This document shows, in pieces, positions 25,746 to 35,281 of a stretch of 64,000 bases of DNA. The stretch is from assembly GCF_025961225.1 (NCBI RefSeq), contig NZ_JAOQNG010000006.1, positions 62,001-126,000 on the forward strand. The letters run 5' to 3'. The notes beneath the pieces are model-generated. The model saw only the letters and a program-made list of their open reading frames with translations, was not told where the DNA came from and did no database searches. The position numbers and the translations under genes are program-made. This stretch comes from Azospirillum canadense. Its GTDB lineage: Bacteria; Pseudomonadota; Alphaproteobacteria; Azospirillales; Azospirillaceae. How positions within the stretch are numbered: the stretch's first letter is position 1; each line of letters begins with the position of its first letter.

Positions 25746-28301
25746 TTATGGGCGCATGAACGCGAGCCGTCGAAGGGAGACCGGCCTGATCGGATCGCCA
25801 TTGAAGAACACGAAGGCTGTGCGCGCTGCCGCAGGGGCGGCCAAGCTGACCGTGCTGGTCTTAGCCTCCGGTCCCGTGCAGTCGTCCGGACGAATGAACA
25901 CGTCGATGATCCGTCCCGAGGCGTCGAGCCAGTTGACTTGCAGGCGGGCCGTTGCCGGTTCGCCCGCGCAGGCGAATGTTGCCGCGTAGACTAGGGTTTC
26001 CCCAGACTCCACAGGCGTTGCCTGAGCGATGATCCCTCCGGGAGGAACGACGAGGGGTCCCGGTCCCACCGGCCCGGCGAAGCCGGCGTTGTCCCATTGC
26101 GCCAAGCCTTCAGCGAAATCGGAGTTGGCCAGCAGGTTGAGGCCACCCTCCATCGTGATGGAGACGCCATACAATACGGCGTCCCCGACCTTCGCCACAG
26201 GTGTGCCGGTCTTCTGGAGCAGCCGAGCGACCGGTGTGTCTGGGGGCACGGCGCCCGGCCTCCAGAAAACGTGGGTGATCCCGTTCCGGTGGAGGGCCGC
26301 AGCCGCCTTTTCGACGGTGTTGGCGAACGCCAATTCCAGGCTGACCTTTGGGTTGTACCAGTTTCCGTAAACGGGCGTGCCGGCCAGACCCGCCCCCACC
26401 GGCTGGCCAAGGATCAGGACGCGCGCCTCGGGGCCAGCCAGAGCGTTCACCGCCTTGATCAGGCCGCGATAGGGAACGCGGCCTTCGACGAAGGACTCGC
26501 GATCCCGAGCGGTGACGACGATGTTGGTATCGAAGCTGGACAGGATCCAGCCGGCCGACGGCAGAAAGGCGATGCCCGATCCGATGATGAGGGAGCCGAG
26601 AGCCAGTGAGCCGAAGGTCAGGTCGGATCGCGGTCTTGCTGGAGTTGTGTGCCTGCCTTTGTTGTCGAACGGGCGTTCAAAGGCACGAAGTCCGCTGGCG
26701 CACGCCACGAGAATCAGTGGAAGGGCCGGGTAGAAATAACGGAGATACTGGGTGACCGGGGCCAGCAGCACTGCATAGCCGAGCCCCGCGGCCGCAGCGG
26801 TCAGCGCCATGCGGTCGCGCCGCGCGGCCGCGACGGCGAGGCCCGGCAGCAGCAGCCCGAGCACCGCGAAGCCGAGCGCGCCGTCGTGGCCTTCCATGAA
26901 GCGGCTGGAGTGGAAGGTCCACAGATAGGGTAGGAATGGGGACAGCTTGCCGGTCCAGTTTGTGTCGGCGAAGTTCGCCGTGCTGTCGAAGAGTGGCGAT
27001 TTGAAGACGGCGTTGAACCAGGGAAAAATCGGGTTTCCGGTCACCAAGTAGGCGTGCAGATACGGCTGGCAGGCTAGCAGTGCGGTGAGGACGGCCGACA
27101 CCGCCAGGATCGTCAGGGCGCGCCGGGGCGCGTGGCTGCGCAGCAGCACCGCCGTGAAGATCAGCCCGAAGGCCAGGATGAAGAAGGCGGCGTGCAGCTT
27201 CACCAAGGCGCCGCCGGCGAGCAGGACCGCGACGGCCGCACCGTCGCGTAGCCCCAAATCCCGGTGGGACCGCACGAGCAGGAGCGTGGCGGCCAGGAAG
27301 AAGACCGCCAGGGCGTTTTCGGCGAACAGGCTGGCGGTCTCGATGAAGGCCAGCGGCGTGCTCACCAGGAGGGCCGCCGCAAGAAAGCCGCATGCCCGGC
27401 CATGCCGCCACGCGACCGCGTTGCCGAGCAGGCCGCAGAGCAGGGCCAGAAGAGCGAAGTTCGCGAGCTTGGCGCCACTCTCCCCGGCAAGGATGTAGCA
27501 CACCGCGAAGAGCCAGTTGGCGCCTTGCGGCCAGACCGCGTTGATGAGCTGGGCCGGATCCGGGGTCCAGGCGCCATGCTGGGCCATGGTCGTAGCGACC
27601 AGCAGGTGAACGCCGAGGGCGTCATGGTATTGTTCGGGCAGGGCCGCGTACACGCTCTGGGTGGCGAGCGCGAAGACCAGCAGCGCGCAGGCTGCGTATT
27701 CGCGCAGGCCCATGCTTCCGGACCGCGCCAGCCACGAGGCCGCGCCCGCCGCATAAAGCCGGAGCCGGCGCCGCCCTGCCAGCAGCAGCAGGCCTAGGGC
27801 CGCGGCATAACTGGCCGTGGTGTGGACCGGCAGGGCCGCCACGAGCCCGATGACAAGCATAAGTAAGGCCAGCCCGACGCAGGTCGCCAACAGGCCGGCA
27901 GTCGCCAAGCCGAAGCGTGCGCGCCAGAGCGGACCGAACAGGAGGTCGCCCACCGTCAGGCAGGCGAGCCCGACGATTGTGACCGATGCCACGGGGCCGA
28001 CGCCGAAGGCCGCCACGAGCCACAGCCCCCCGGCCGCGCCGATGGCAAGCAGCCGGCGCGGTGCTCCCGCGCAGGCGGCACCGGCGGCGACAATCCCAGA
28101 CAAGCCGGCAAAGATCAGGAAACGCGTCAGTCCGGCGTCGCTCCAGAACGAGCGGGGGGTGAGACCGGTCTGGAGAAATCCGTAGACCAGCAGGCCGAGG
28201 CTCAGGGCGGCGATGCCCGCCGTTCCCACCCCGATCATCTGCCCCGCCATCCGGTTGCGCAGGGCGGGGGCGTGCGTGTCGGCGTCGTTGGTGATCATCA
28301 T
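25746..28301 (-). CDS. Large polytopic membrane protein with C-terminal soluble domain
   Basis: An 851-residue protein with a dozen or more hydrophobic helices across residues 20-560. Loop sequences such as YAALPEQYHDALGVHLLVATTMAQHGAWTPDP resemble GT-C or O-antigen-processing membrane proteins. From about 690 a soluble part (GLNLLANSDFAEGLAQWDNAGFAG) has the NSDFxxGLxxW opening of carbohydrate-binding beta-sandwich modules. This suggests a membrane enzyme handling lipid-linked glycans. The ATG at 28301 is followed immediately by a second ATG. Confidence 0.65.
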   Translation of the reverse strand: MMITNDADTHAPALRNRMAGQMIGVGTAGIAALSLGLLVYGFLQTGLTPRSFWSDAGLTRFLIFAGLSGIVAAGAACAGAPRRLLAIGAAGGLWLVAAFGVGPVASVTIVGLACLTVGDLLFGPLWRARFGLATAGLLATCVGLALLMLVIGLVAALPVHTTASYAAALGLLLLAGRRRLRLYAAGAASWLARSGSMGLREYAACALLVFALATQSVYAALPEQYHDALGVHLLVATTMAQHGAWTPDPAQLINAVWPQGANWLFAVCYILAGESGAKLANFALLALLCGLLGNAVAWRHGRACGFLAAALLVSTPLAFIETASLFAENALAVFFLAATLLLVRSHRDLGLRDGAAVAVLLAGGALVKLHAAFFILAFGLIFTAVLLRSHAPRRALTILAVSAVLTALLACQPYLHAYLVTGNPIFPWFNAVFKSPLFDSTANFADTNWTGKLSPFLPYLWTFHSSRFMEGHDGALGFAVLGLLLPGLAVAAARRDRMALTAAAAGLGYAVLLAPVTQYLRYFYPALPLILVACASGLRAFERPFDNKGRHTTPARPRSDLTFGSLALGSLIIGSGIAFLPSAGWILSSFDTNIVVTARDRESFVEGRVPYRGLIKAVNALAGPEARVLILGQPVGAGLAGTPVYGNWYNPKVSLELAFANTVEKAAAALHRNGITHVFWRPGAVPPDTPVARLLQKTGTPVAKVGDAVLYGVSITMEGGLNLLANSDFAEGLAQWDNAGFAGPVGPGPLVVPPGGIIAQATPVESGETLVYAATFACAGEPATARLQVNWLDASGRIIDVFIRPDDCTGPEAKTSTVSLAAPAAARTAFVFFNGDPIRPVSLRRLAFMRP

Positions 28302-28411
28302 GCCGGCGTTCCGTGGAGTGGCCAGTGGGGCGGCTCAGGGGATGGAGGCGAGACGGTCCGCCGGGCGTCAGGTCCGAGCGGCGATGCGCCCGATGCCTGT
28401 CTCCGCCCCGC

Positions 28412-29806
28412 TCACGGGACATGCCCCGGCTGGCGCGCGCTTTCCACCTCGAGCGCGATGTCGAGCATGGGAATGCCGACGAGACCGCGGGCGACGTGGC
28501 TGGAGTGGACGCGGAAGAACAGCGCGTCGTCCACCCAGTGATGCTGGACGTGGTCGTGCTGCGTGCCCTCGGCGATGGCGGCCACGACCGCGAAGTCGCC
28601 GACCGGCAGATAAGGCATCTGGAAGCGGAAGCTTGCCGAGAACTCCTGCCCCGGCTCCACTATCAGCGGGCGGTCGCTGTAGGAGAGATAGGTGTTGTCC
28701 CCGAACAGGTTCTGCCCCAGCCGGTCCTTGATGTAGAAGCCGATGATCGGACCGTGGATCGGCTTTTCCGCCCGGCAGACGACCTTCAGGACAACCTGTT
28801 CCCCGCCATCCAGCGAAGGCAGGAGGTTTCCGGCCAAATCCAGGAGATGGACGCCGACGATCCGGGCTCCCTGCACGCCGTACCAGGGGCTCGCGTCGTT
28901 GAACTCAAAGATTTCGATGCTGTTGCGATGCTGGGAGGACTTCAGAAGCTCGTCGCGCGGGTCCTGGACCGGCGTCGTGGCGGCCGGCGCCGCGCGGCTG
29001 CCGCCGATGCGGAAGCTGTTGGAGGTGTCGCGTTCGCTGTGCAGGTCGGCGATGTAGTGGTAGCAGACATCCTTGGCCGCGCCGACCTCGCGCACCTCGC
29101 CGTTCTCCAGCCACACGGCGCGGTCGCACAGACTGACCACCTGGGACGTGTCGTGCGACACGAAGAACAGCGTGCCGGTTTCCCGGAACTTGTGGATGAA
29201 GCGCATGCATTTCTGCGTGAAGGCGGCGTCGCCGACGGCGAGGATTTCGTCGACGATCATGATGTCGGCGTCGACGTGCGCCGCCACGGCGAAGGCAAGC
29301 CGCGCGTACATGCCGCTGGAGTAGAGCTTCACCGGCTGTTCGATGAAATCTCCGATGCCGGCGAAGGCGGCGATCGAGTCATAGCGCTCGTTGATCTGCT
29401 CGTTGGACAGGCCGAGCACGGAGGCGGCGAGATAAACGTTCTCGCGGCCGGAGAATTCCGGATTGAAGCCGGCGCCCAGCTCCAGTAGGGCCGCGATCCG
29501 CCCGTTGACGGTGATCGAGCCATGGGTCGGCGTCAAGGTGCCGCACACGAGTTGCAGGAAGGTCGACTTGCCCGAACCGTTGCGGCCGATGACCCCGATC
29601 GTCTCGCCCCTGGTCACGGTCAGGTCGATGTTCCGCAGCGCCCAGTATTCATCGTAATACTTGCGCCGCCCGCGGCAGATCATCTGCTTCAGGCGGTCCT
29701 GCGGCTTGCGGAAGATGGGGTAGGCCTTGCCGAGGCCAACGGCCTGGATGGCGATCTCGGGGGCGGTTTCGGGAGTGGCCCCGGGAATGTTGGTCTCAGG
29801 CGGCAT
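28412..29806 (-). CDS. wzt: ABC transporter ATPase for polysaccharide export (Wzt-like)
   Basis: The 464-residue ATPase has Walker A GRNGSGKST at 74-82, the signature YSSGMYARLAFAVAA, Walker B IMIVDEILAVGD and the switch His in FFVSHDTSQV. Residues about 300-460 form a C-terminal domain that in Wzt proteins recognises the O-antigen terminus (WYGVQGARIVGVHLLD, GPIIGFYIKDRLGQNLFG). It powers export of finished polysaccharide across the inner membrane. The partner permease (wzm) is not adjacent in this window. Confidence 0.9.
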   Translation of the reverse strand: MPPETNIPGATPETAPEIAIQAVGLGKAYPIFRKPQDRLKQMICRGRRKYYDEYWALRNIDLTVTRGETIGVIGRNGSGKSTFLQLVCGTLTPTHGSITVNGRIAALLELGAGFNPEFSGRENVYLAASVLGLSNEQINERYDSIAAFAGIGDFIEQPVKLYSSGMYARLAFAVAAHVDADIMIVDEILAVGDAAFTQKCMRFIHKFRETGTLFFVSHDTSQVVSLCDRAVWLENGEVREVGAAKDVCYHYIADLHSERDTSNSFRIGGSRAAPAATTPVQDPRDELLKSSQHRNSIEIFEFNDASPWYGVQGARIVGVHLLDLAGNLLPSLDGGEQVVLKVVCRAEKPIHGPIIGFYIKDRLGQNLFGDNTYLSYSDRPLIVEPGQEFSASFRFQMPYLPVGDFAVVAAIAEGTQHDHVQHHWVDDALFFRVHSSHVARGLVGIPMLDIALEVESARQPGHVP

Positions 29807-30002
29807 CGGCGAAACCCTCGCGCGTCTTCAGGAAACGGGTGCCGTCGATCCGCTGGCCGCCGGTCCGGGAAACATGCGCCCACCGCAGCTTGGCTTGCCA
29901 TTCCTGGCTCTGGGCTTGGGCGAACGCACCGATGTCATGGCCGGCTGCCGTGGCTTCCAATGATTGTCCGCTCAACAAGGTCGAGAAATCCTCATGCCGC
30001 AC
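29796..30002 (-). CDS. Possible small ORF ending in the wzt start
   Basis: A 68-codon frame (ATG at 30002) ends 11 nt inside the wzt gene, a spacing that would allow coupling. The product is hydrophilic (for example EWQAKLRWAHVSRTGGQRIDG) with no recognised domain. It could be the decayed C-terminus of a former upstream gene or a chance frame. Confidence 0.2.
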   Translation of the reverse strand: MRHEDFSTLLSGQSLEATAAGHDIGAFAQAQSQEWQAKLRWAHVSRTGGQRIDGTRFLKTREGFADAA

Positions 30003-30225
30003 CGGGCGTGCGGGCGCGGCACTCTACTGCGCGGCCCTTGCGATGACAACCACTACCAGCCCACGGGCAGGCGCTGGACGGCCCAGAAGCGACGGACCAG
30101 AAGCCCTACGGTTTGCATTTGGGGAGAGGGCTCGCTATAGATGCGCTCGGATCGAAGGAATTTGTTCGATCGCGAAAAGCGCCGGATGCCGGTGTAGGTC
30201 CACTTGGATTGTGGGAACTTTGACC
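29807..30225. other. Divergent intergenic region between wzt and a GT2 gene
   Basis: These 419 nt hold only the doubtful 68-codon frame at 29796-30002. The rest is expected to carry the divergent promoters for wzt and the glycosyltransferase; I see no convincing -35/-10 pair. Confidence 0.5.
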
Positions 30226-31284
30226 ATGACTGCGATGCCGAAGCCCATGGAGCAAGGTGGAGACTTTGCCGTCGCCGTGGTTATTCCCTGTTATCGGGTG
30301 AAGCGCCACATCTTGTCGGTGATCGAGCGCATCGGGCCCGAGGTCCGGGCGATCTATGTCGTCGACGACAAGTGCCCCGACCAGTCCGGCCAGTTTGTCC
30401 TTGACACCTGTAAGGATCCCCGTGTCCGCGTCCTCTTCCACCCCGTCAACCAAGGTGTCGGGGGAGCGGTCATCACCGGCTACGAGGCGGCGATCGCCGA
30501 CGGGGCCGACGCCATCGTGAAGGTGGACGGTGACGGGCAGATGGACCCGGCGCTGATCCCCCTGTTCGTCGCTCCCATTCTCGACGGCACGGCCGATTAC
30601 ACGAAGGGCAACCGCTTCTTCGACCTGACCAACATCTCGAGCATGCCGCCCGTCCGGATTTTCGGCAACGCCGTGCTCTCCTTCATGTCGAAGCTGTCGA
30701 GCGGCTATTGGGACATCTTCGACCCGACCAACGGCTACACGGCCATCCACGCGCGGGTTGCCGGCATTCTGCCCCTGTCGAAGATCAGCCGGCGCTATTT
30801 CTTCGAGTCCGACATGCTGTTCCGGCTGAACACGGTGCGGGCCCGTGTCGTCGATGTGCCGATGGACGCCGTCTACGGCGACGAGGAAAGCAACCTCAAA
30901 ATCAAAAAGATTCTGCGCGAGTTCCTGACCAACCATCTCCGGAACATCATCAAGAGGGTCTTCTACAATTATTTCCTGAGAAATTTCACGGTTGCGTCCA
31001 TCGAGCTGCTGCTCGGGCTCGCTCTGCTGGTGTCCGGTACGGTCTTCGGCGGGCTGTCGTGGATCCGCTCGGCGTCCGCGGGGGTGGAGACCACCGCCGG
31101 GACCGTCATGTTGGCGTCCCTGCCGATCATCGTCGGGCTGCAATTCCTGCTGGCGTTCGTGTCCTACGACATCGCCTCCATGCCCGCGCGCGCCCTGCAT
31201 CCGATGCTGGCCCTCCGCAACCGCGTCCGCCAGAAAATGACAAGCCAGCCATCGGCTGAGAGCTTGGAGACCTCATCCCTCTGA
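30226..31284 (+). CDS. GT2 glycosyltransferase with C-terminal membrane helices
   Basis: A 352-residue GT-A enzyme: AVVIPCYRVKRHILSVIERIG, IYVVDDKCPDQSG, VKVDGDGQMDP (DxD site) and DPTNGYTAIHARV. Two membrane helices occur near 265-290 and 305-325. The fold and tail resemble polyprenyl-phosphate sugar transferases. The ATG at 30226 was chosen; about 129 upstream codons in the same frame lack family similarity. It ends at a strong hairpin. Confidence 0.87.
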   Translation: MTAMPKPMEQGGDFAVAVVIPCYRVKRHILSVIERIGPEVRAIYVVDDKCPDQSGQFVLDTCKDPRVRVLFHPVNQGVGGAVITGYEAAIADGADAIVKVDGDGQMDPALIPLFVAPILDGTADYTKGNRFFDLTNISSMPPVRIFGNAVLSFMSKLSSGYWDIFDPTNGYTAIHARVAGILPLSKISRRYFFESDMLFRLNTVRARVVDVPMDAVYGDEESNLKIKKILREFLTNHLRNIIKRVFYNYFLRNFTVASIELLLGLALLVSGTVFGGLSWIRSASAGVETTAGTVMLASLPIIVGLQFLLAFVSYDIASMPARALHPMLALRNRVRQKMTSQPSAESLETSSL

Positions 31285-31300
31285 ACATGGGCCTTTGAGA

Positions 31301-31321
31301 GCGGGGGGCAGTGCCCCCCGC
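31301..31321. terminator. Bidirectional terminator-like hairpin
   Basis: GCGGGGGGC-AGT-GCCCCCCGC is a perfect 9-bp stem with a 3-nt loop. It lies between two convergent genes (ending 31284 and 31344) and has only a weak T-stretch after it. Confidence 0.6.
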
Positions 31322-31343
31322 ATTTGGTCTGAACTCCGCGGAC

Positions 31344-33506
31344 TCACCGCGCGAATATGGCCCCCAGTTTGCTGCAGCCCGTGTCGGGGCGGGCATCGTT
31401 CAAAATGATCGTTCCGCCATCCGTGCCGTGCGCCAGCACACACAACAGCGGCGTCTTCTCCAGCGGAACCGGGGAGCGCAGCGTGACCCTGAACCCGGCC
31501 AGCATGCGGTCGTTCGCCGGGAAAGCGGCCAGCAGGTCGTCGCGCGTTTCGGTCTCGCTGTCCACGACGTCTAACGGCGTGCCGCTCAGCACTTCAATGC
31601 CCTGCCCCGGTGTGACGCCAGTCCAAGGCGCCCAGCCGCGCAGCCGCACCAATCCGCCCTCGACCCGGACCTCATCCAAACTTCCGCCGGGTGCGAAGGG
31701 GGCGCCGGGGCCGGGCTTGAGAAGGACCTCCACTTTCCGCGCCTGCGGTGGTTGGGCGACGGCGTCGCGCGGCAGGTGGATTTGGTCGAGATAAGGAACC
31801 ATGGGCTCCGCCACTGAGTTCGGCGTGATGTGGGCGTAGCGGTTGAACACCCACCGAAACCGCTCCTCCGGCATGTCCGGGAACTGGGCCCGGAAGAAGT
31901 CCATTTGAGGGGCGATCAGCGTGTGCGTGATTGCATGATAACCCCAGCCTGCGAGGACCGCGCCGGTGAACAGGGGGAGTTTTTCGACCAGCCAGCCCTT
32001 CTCATGCTGCTCCTGGAGATTGCGGAGGTGCTGGGAAAAGGCGGTCTGTGGCCGGTCGAAGATCGGTTTGGCCGACTGGATCGGATTGAACTGCCCAAAG
32101 GTGAACAGGTTGGTCGCCGCGGCGGCACTGGCCAACAGGGTGCCGGCCGGCAACGCCGGCGCCCAACGCCGCAACGCCAAAGCGCCGGCCAACACTACGA
32201 GGATCACGCCATCGAAGGGGCTTGTCCAGGGCGCCACGCCACCGAGCCATTTGGAGATGAGCCAAGCCATGAGAACTGTGGCGGTGAACAGCCCGACGCG
32301 CAGGTGGGTGATGCGCCAATCCACCGTTTTGGCGAGCACGGCCGTGGCAACCAGGGCCATCAAACCGATAATGACGATCATGCGGGGTGGGAACACCCGG
32401 TCCCACAGCAAGGGCATGCCGACCCACGACGGGATGGGCAGCAACATCCAGGCTGTTGCCAAGGCAATCCCGGCCAGGAGAACGCCCAGTGCCACGCTCA
32501 GTTGCGGATTGGTGTTGCGGGCCACGCTCCGCCAGTCGGCGAAGACCAGAAGGAGCAGAGGCCAATAGCTGCTCATCGCTCCGGTTTCAACTAAGTTGTG
32601 CACAATCAAGCTGTCGAAGCCACGCGTTGTGATGAAGGGCAGAACGGTGGACAACCAGATGCGCCAGTCGCCGCTGCCGCCGTCGCTGTGCCGCTGTCCC
32701 GGATAAACGGTGGCGGCCATTACCTGCAGCGGCTCAGCGAGGTAGGCGTAGGTCGTGCCCGCAGCCAAGCCGGCCGCCACGGCCGCCACAGCGAGTTCAG
32801 ACCAGCGCAAGACGTCCCGGCGTAGCGCCAGCACGAGGACCACTCCGGCGAAGCCCAGCGACAGAATAATGGGCGGATAGAAGTGCGACAGCAGCCACAC
32901 CGTTGCGATCCAATACAGCAGCGGCCCTTTCGCCGCGAGTGGCAGGCGAGAGAACAATATCAGCAGCATCCAAGGAAAAATGGCGAGCAGAGGCCCCGTT
33001 GTCGTCCAGGCGAATTGTGTGTAGCCGGTGAAAAACATCATCAGCGAAAAACATATTGACAGTCCCGGCGATACACCAAACGCTCGAGCCAGCCGCTGGT
33101 AACCGATCAGGAACAGCGCGGCAAAGGCAACGTGATAGATCGCATATGCATGTGCCGGGTCGACCAGGAAGAAGGCCCAGTACTGCGGCTTGAAAGGGAG
33201 TGCCCAGTCCCATAGAGGCAGCGCATTAAAATTGCGCAAGTCTTCATAGTAAGGCGCGTTGACGTTGTGCCGGGCAAAGTGGTTGTTTACGGCGATCTGG
33301 ACATACGGGGTCCAGACGGCCCATTCGTCGCTGCGGATCTCGCGGGGCTTGCCAGCTACGAGGCCCGGCCGATCCGTTGCTCCCATCTGCGTGAGCGCCA
33401 CGCCGTAGGACGACGGCGTCCAGGCAAGCGCGGCGTACAACGCCGATAGCCCCAGGACGAGGGCGACGAAAAGGCGGCTTGGAGAAGCGCGACCCAAGAA
33501 TCTCAT
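31344..33506 (-). CDS. Polytopic membrane protein, GT-C-like, unknown function
   Basis: The 720-residue protein has about 12 hydrophobic helices over residues 10-470 and a soluble C-terminal region of about 250 residues. The first periplasmic loop has IRSDEWAVWTPYVQIAVNN, an acidic motif shared by a family of uncharacterised membrane proteins in glycan clusters. Membrane glycosyltransferase activity is an inference. It starts 13 nt after the internally deleted GT2 on the same strand. Confidence 0.6.
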   Translation of the reverse strand: MRFLGRASPSRLFVALVLGLSALYAALAWTPSSYGVALTQMGATDRPGLVAGKPREIRSDEWAVWTPYVQIAVNNHFARHNVNAPYYEDLRNFNALPLWDWALPFKPQYWAFFLVDPAHAYAIYHVAFAALFLIGYQRLARAFGVSPGLSICFSLMMFFTGYTQFAWTTTGPLLAIFPWMLLILFSRLPLAAKGPLLYWIATVWLLSHFYPPIILSLGFAGVVLVLALRRDVLRWSELAVAAVAAGLAAGTTYAYLAEPLQVMAATVYPGQRHSDGGSGDWRIWLSTVLPFITTRGFDSLIVHNLVETGAMSSYWPLLLLVFADWRSVARNTNPQLSVALGVLLAGIALATAWMLLPIPSWVGMPLLWDRVFPPRMIVIIGLMALVATAVLAKTVDWRITHLRVGLFTATVLMAWLISKWLGGVAPWTSPFDGVILVVLAGALALRRWAPALPAGTLLASAAAATNLFTFGQFNPIQSAKPIFDRPQTAFSQHLRNLQEQHEKGWLVEKLPLFTGAVLAGWGYHAITHTLIAPQMDFFRAQFPDMPEERFRWVFNRYAHITPNSVAEPMVPYLDQIHLPRDAVAQPPQARKVEVLLKPGPGAPFAPGGSLDEVRVEGGLVRLRGWAPWTGVTPGQGIEVLSGTPLDVVDSETETRDDLLAAFPANDRMLAGFRVTLRSPVPLEKTPLLCVLAHGTDGGTIILNDARPDTGCSKLGAIFAR

Positions 33507-33519
33507 GAAAGGCGTTCCA

Positions 33520-33930
33520 TCAACGGACGGTGTCGCGGGTCGGAGACGTACCCGGGACGGGGATGGCGAGGTAGCCCATGCGCTTGGCCTTGCGGCGGCC
33601 CAAGGTGACGGTGTCGAGGATGAGGCCGCAGGTCAGGTACAGCGGCTCGCGGCGGACCACCGCGCCGGCGGCCTTCGCCACCTTCACCGTGCGGTCGGAG
33701 GGGTTGTTGTCATACACGTAGAGCGTGGCGTCGGGCAGCGCCGCCCGGAAGTCGCGCATGACCGAGGCGATCGCCGCCTCCTCGTTGTAGCAGGGGATCA
33801 GCACCGCCACCGCGGGCGCCGAGCCCGGCAACACGGCCTGGACCGGCGCCGTTGCCGAGGCGGCGCCTCTCGAAGATTCAGCGCTTGCGGGCCCGGTAAT
33901 GGTGGGCGGTATGATGGAAGTGTTTATCAT
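33520..33930 (-). pseudogene. GT2 glycosyltransferase with large in-frame internal deletion
   Basis: The frame encodes a normal GT2 N-terminus (VAVLIPCYNEEAAIASVMRD, LYVYDNNPSDRT, VVRREPL) that passes straight into LTCGLILDTVTLGRRKAKR, which in intact relatives is the last cytoplasmic stretch after the C-terminal membrane helices. Roughly 230-250 codons, including the DxD site, acceptor region and membrane anchors, are missing. The junction lies near 33640. The product (136 residues) cannot be a working transferase. A start 29 codons upstream is also open. Confidence 0.75.
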
Positions 33931-34098
33931 TGAAAGTGTATCGCGGTGTGGATATGAGGTGCTCAGTCGAACCTCTTCGGATGGTCGAAGGTAGCCGACT
34001 GGTGGGTGGGCAATCAATCGCGGTTTTACCTGCTCTCTCCCATTATGGCTTCATAGTCACATAAAAGATCCGCGTTCAAAGGTGGAGAAAACAAGGGC

Positions 34099-34641
34099 AT
34101 GCCTTATCGCGCTTTGCTGCTCGACCGTGATGGCGTGGTGAACATCGATCACGGCTATGTCGGCCATCGCGACCGATTTGAGTTCGTGGACGGTATCTTT
34201 CCTTTGACTAGGCACGCGGTGGACCGTGGGTTCCGCGTCGTCGTGATCACCAACCAGGCCGGCATCGCCCGCGGCTACTACACCGAGACCGAGTTCCTGG
34301 ACCTGAGCGGTTGGATGCGGGACGTCTTCAAGAGCCAGGGGGTGGACCTCGCCGGGGTGTTCCACTGCCCGTACCATCCCGACGGCGTGGTGGAGCGCTA
34401 CGCCCGAGACAGCTTCTGGCGCAAGCCCAATCCCGGAATGATCCTGGAGGCGGCCCGCCGGCACGACCTTGCCTTGCCCAGTTCGGTGTTCCTGGGCGAC
34501 CAGCCGACCGACATGGCCGCGGCGTTGGCAGCCGGCGTGGAGCGGCGTGTCCTCCTGGCGGAGGCCGGCCGCGTTCCCCAGGGAACGGCAGCGACCCTGA
34601 CGATTGCCCGTCCCGCAGACCTGATCCCGCACCTGTCCTGA
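34099..34641 (+). CDS. gmhB: HAD-family heptose-bisphosphate-type phosphatase
   Basis: A 180-residue HAD phosphatase: LDRDGVVN with nucleophile D9 and acid/base D11, VVITNQAGIARG, WRKPNPGM and FLGDQPTDM. It resembles GmhB, which removes the 7-phosphate of heptose 1,7-bisphosphate in LPS or S-layer heptose synthesis. The zinc loop is incomplete: C90-P-Y-H93 is present, but the distal Cys-x-Cys of classical GmhB is replaced by S-F-W at 105-107. The gene is divergent from the deleted GT2. Confidence 0.8.
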   Translation: MPYRALLLDRDGVVNIDHGYVGHRDRFEFVDGIFPLTRHAVDRGFRVVVITNQAGIARGYYTETEFLDLSGWMRDVFKSQGVDLAGVFHCPYHPDGVVERYARDSFWRKPNPGMILEAARRHDLALPSSVFLGDQPTDMAAALAAGVERRVLLAEAGRVPQGTAATLTIARPADLIPHLS

Positions 34642-34656
34642 CGGCGCCGGGCGGGT

Positions 34657-34680
34657 GACGCCGGTCCCGTGACCGGCGTC
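34657..34680. terminator. Hairpin after gmhB-like gene
   Basis: GACGCCGGTC-CCGT-GACCGGCGTC is a perfect 10-bp stem 15 nt after the stop codon. It lacks a T-run, so termination is plausible but not certain. Confidence 0.45.
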
Positions 34681-34845
34681 CTGACGGGGCGTTTGGAAAG
34701 GGCTTTGCGGAAAGCGCGGGCTGGTGTGGGGCGGTTCACAGCCGTGGTTTCCGGCTTTGGGTAAGGTCTGGTCATCGACGGACGCCGCGGCCGAGAGCCC
34801 CGGCCCCCACCCCCAGCCTTCCTCCCTCAGCCCCAGGAGCCCCCC

Positions 34846-35208
34846 ATGATCCGCACCTCGCTGCTCGCCGGTTTTGCCACGCTCGCTCTGCTGTCGGCCC
34901 CGGCCATGGCGCAGAACATCACCAGCCTGAACAACACCGCGGCCGGTGTGGGCAACGTCGCCAAGCAGAACGCCTTCACGGTGCAGAAGGGTGGCGGGTT
35001 CTTCGGCGGCCCGAACGTGATCACGATGGGCAACACCGCGGCCGGCGTCGGCAACCTGGCGGTGCAGAATGGGACGGTGATCCAGAAGACGCCGAAGGTC
35101 GGCCCACTCGGCGTGCCCTTCGGCGGCGGCAACCAGTTCCAGGCCAACAACCTGGCCGCTGGCGTCGGCAACTTCGCCAAGCAGAACGCCTTCGGCATCC
35201 AGAAATAA
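34846..35208 (+). CDS. Secreted protein with three 20-residue Asn/Ala/Gly/Gln repeats (first copy)
   Basis: The 120-residue protein has a signal peptide ending in SAPAMA-Q (cleavage about 22/23). The mature part has three repeats at residues 29-48, 62-81 and 101-120, with consensus N-[TL]-A-A-G-V-G-N-x-A-x-Q, then x3-4, a hydrophobic residue, Q and K. The regular Asn, Gln and Gly positions recall curlin-type amyloid repeats, but spacing differs and no csg genes adjoin. The gene at 35443 is a paralogue with the same signal-peptide end. Function unknown; extracellular or periplasmic. Confidence 0.75.
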   Translation: MIRTSLLAGFATLALLSAPAMAQNITSLNNTAAGVGNVAKQNAFTVQKGGGFFGGPNVITMGNTAAGVGNLAVQNGTVIQKTPKVGPLGVPFGGGNQFQANNLAAGVGNFAKQNAFGIQK

Positions 35209-35248
35209 GGAGACCCGCGCTCCTTCCCCTCCCCTACCGTCTCCCCCA

Positions 35249-35281
35249 GGCCCCCCGACCGGACCCTCCGGCCGGGGGGCC
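35249..35281. terminator. Terminator-like hairpin between the repeat-protein paralogues
   Basis: A stem of about 14 bp with one mismatch (GGCCCCCCGACCGG pairing with CCGGCCGGGGGGCC) and the loop ACCCT lies 40 nt after the first repeat-protein gene. No T-tract follows. Confidence 0.5.

Noticed and set aside
29839..30225. N-terminal extension of the GT2 at 30226
   Set aside because: About 129 extra codons are in frame, but they are Arg/Ser/Cys-rich and not family-like; the GT2 fold begins right after ATG 30226.
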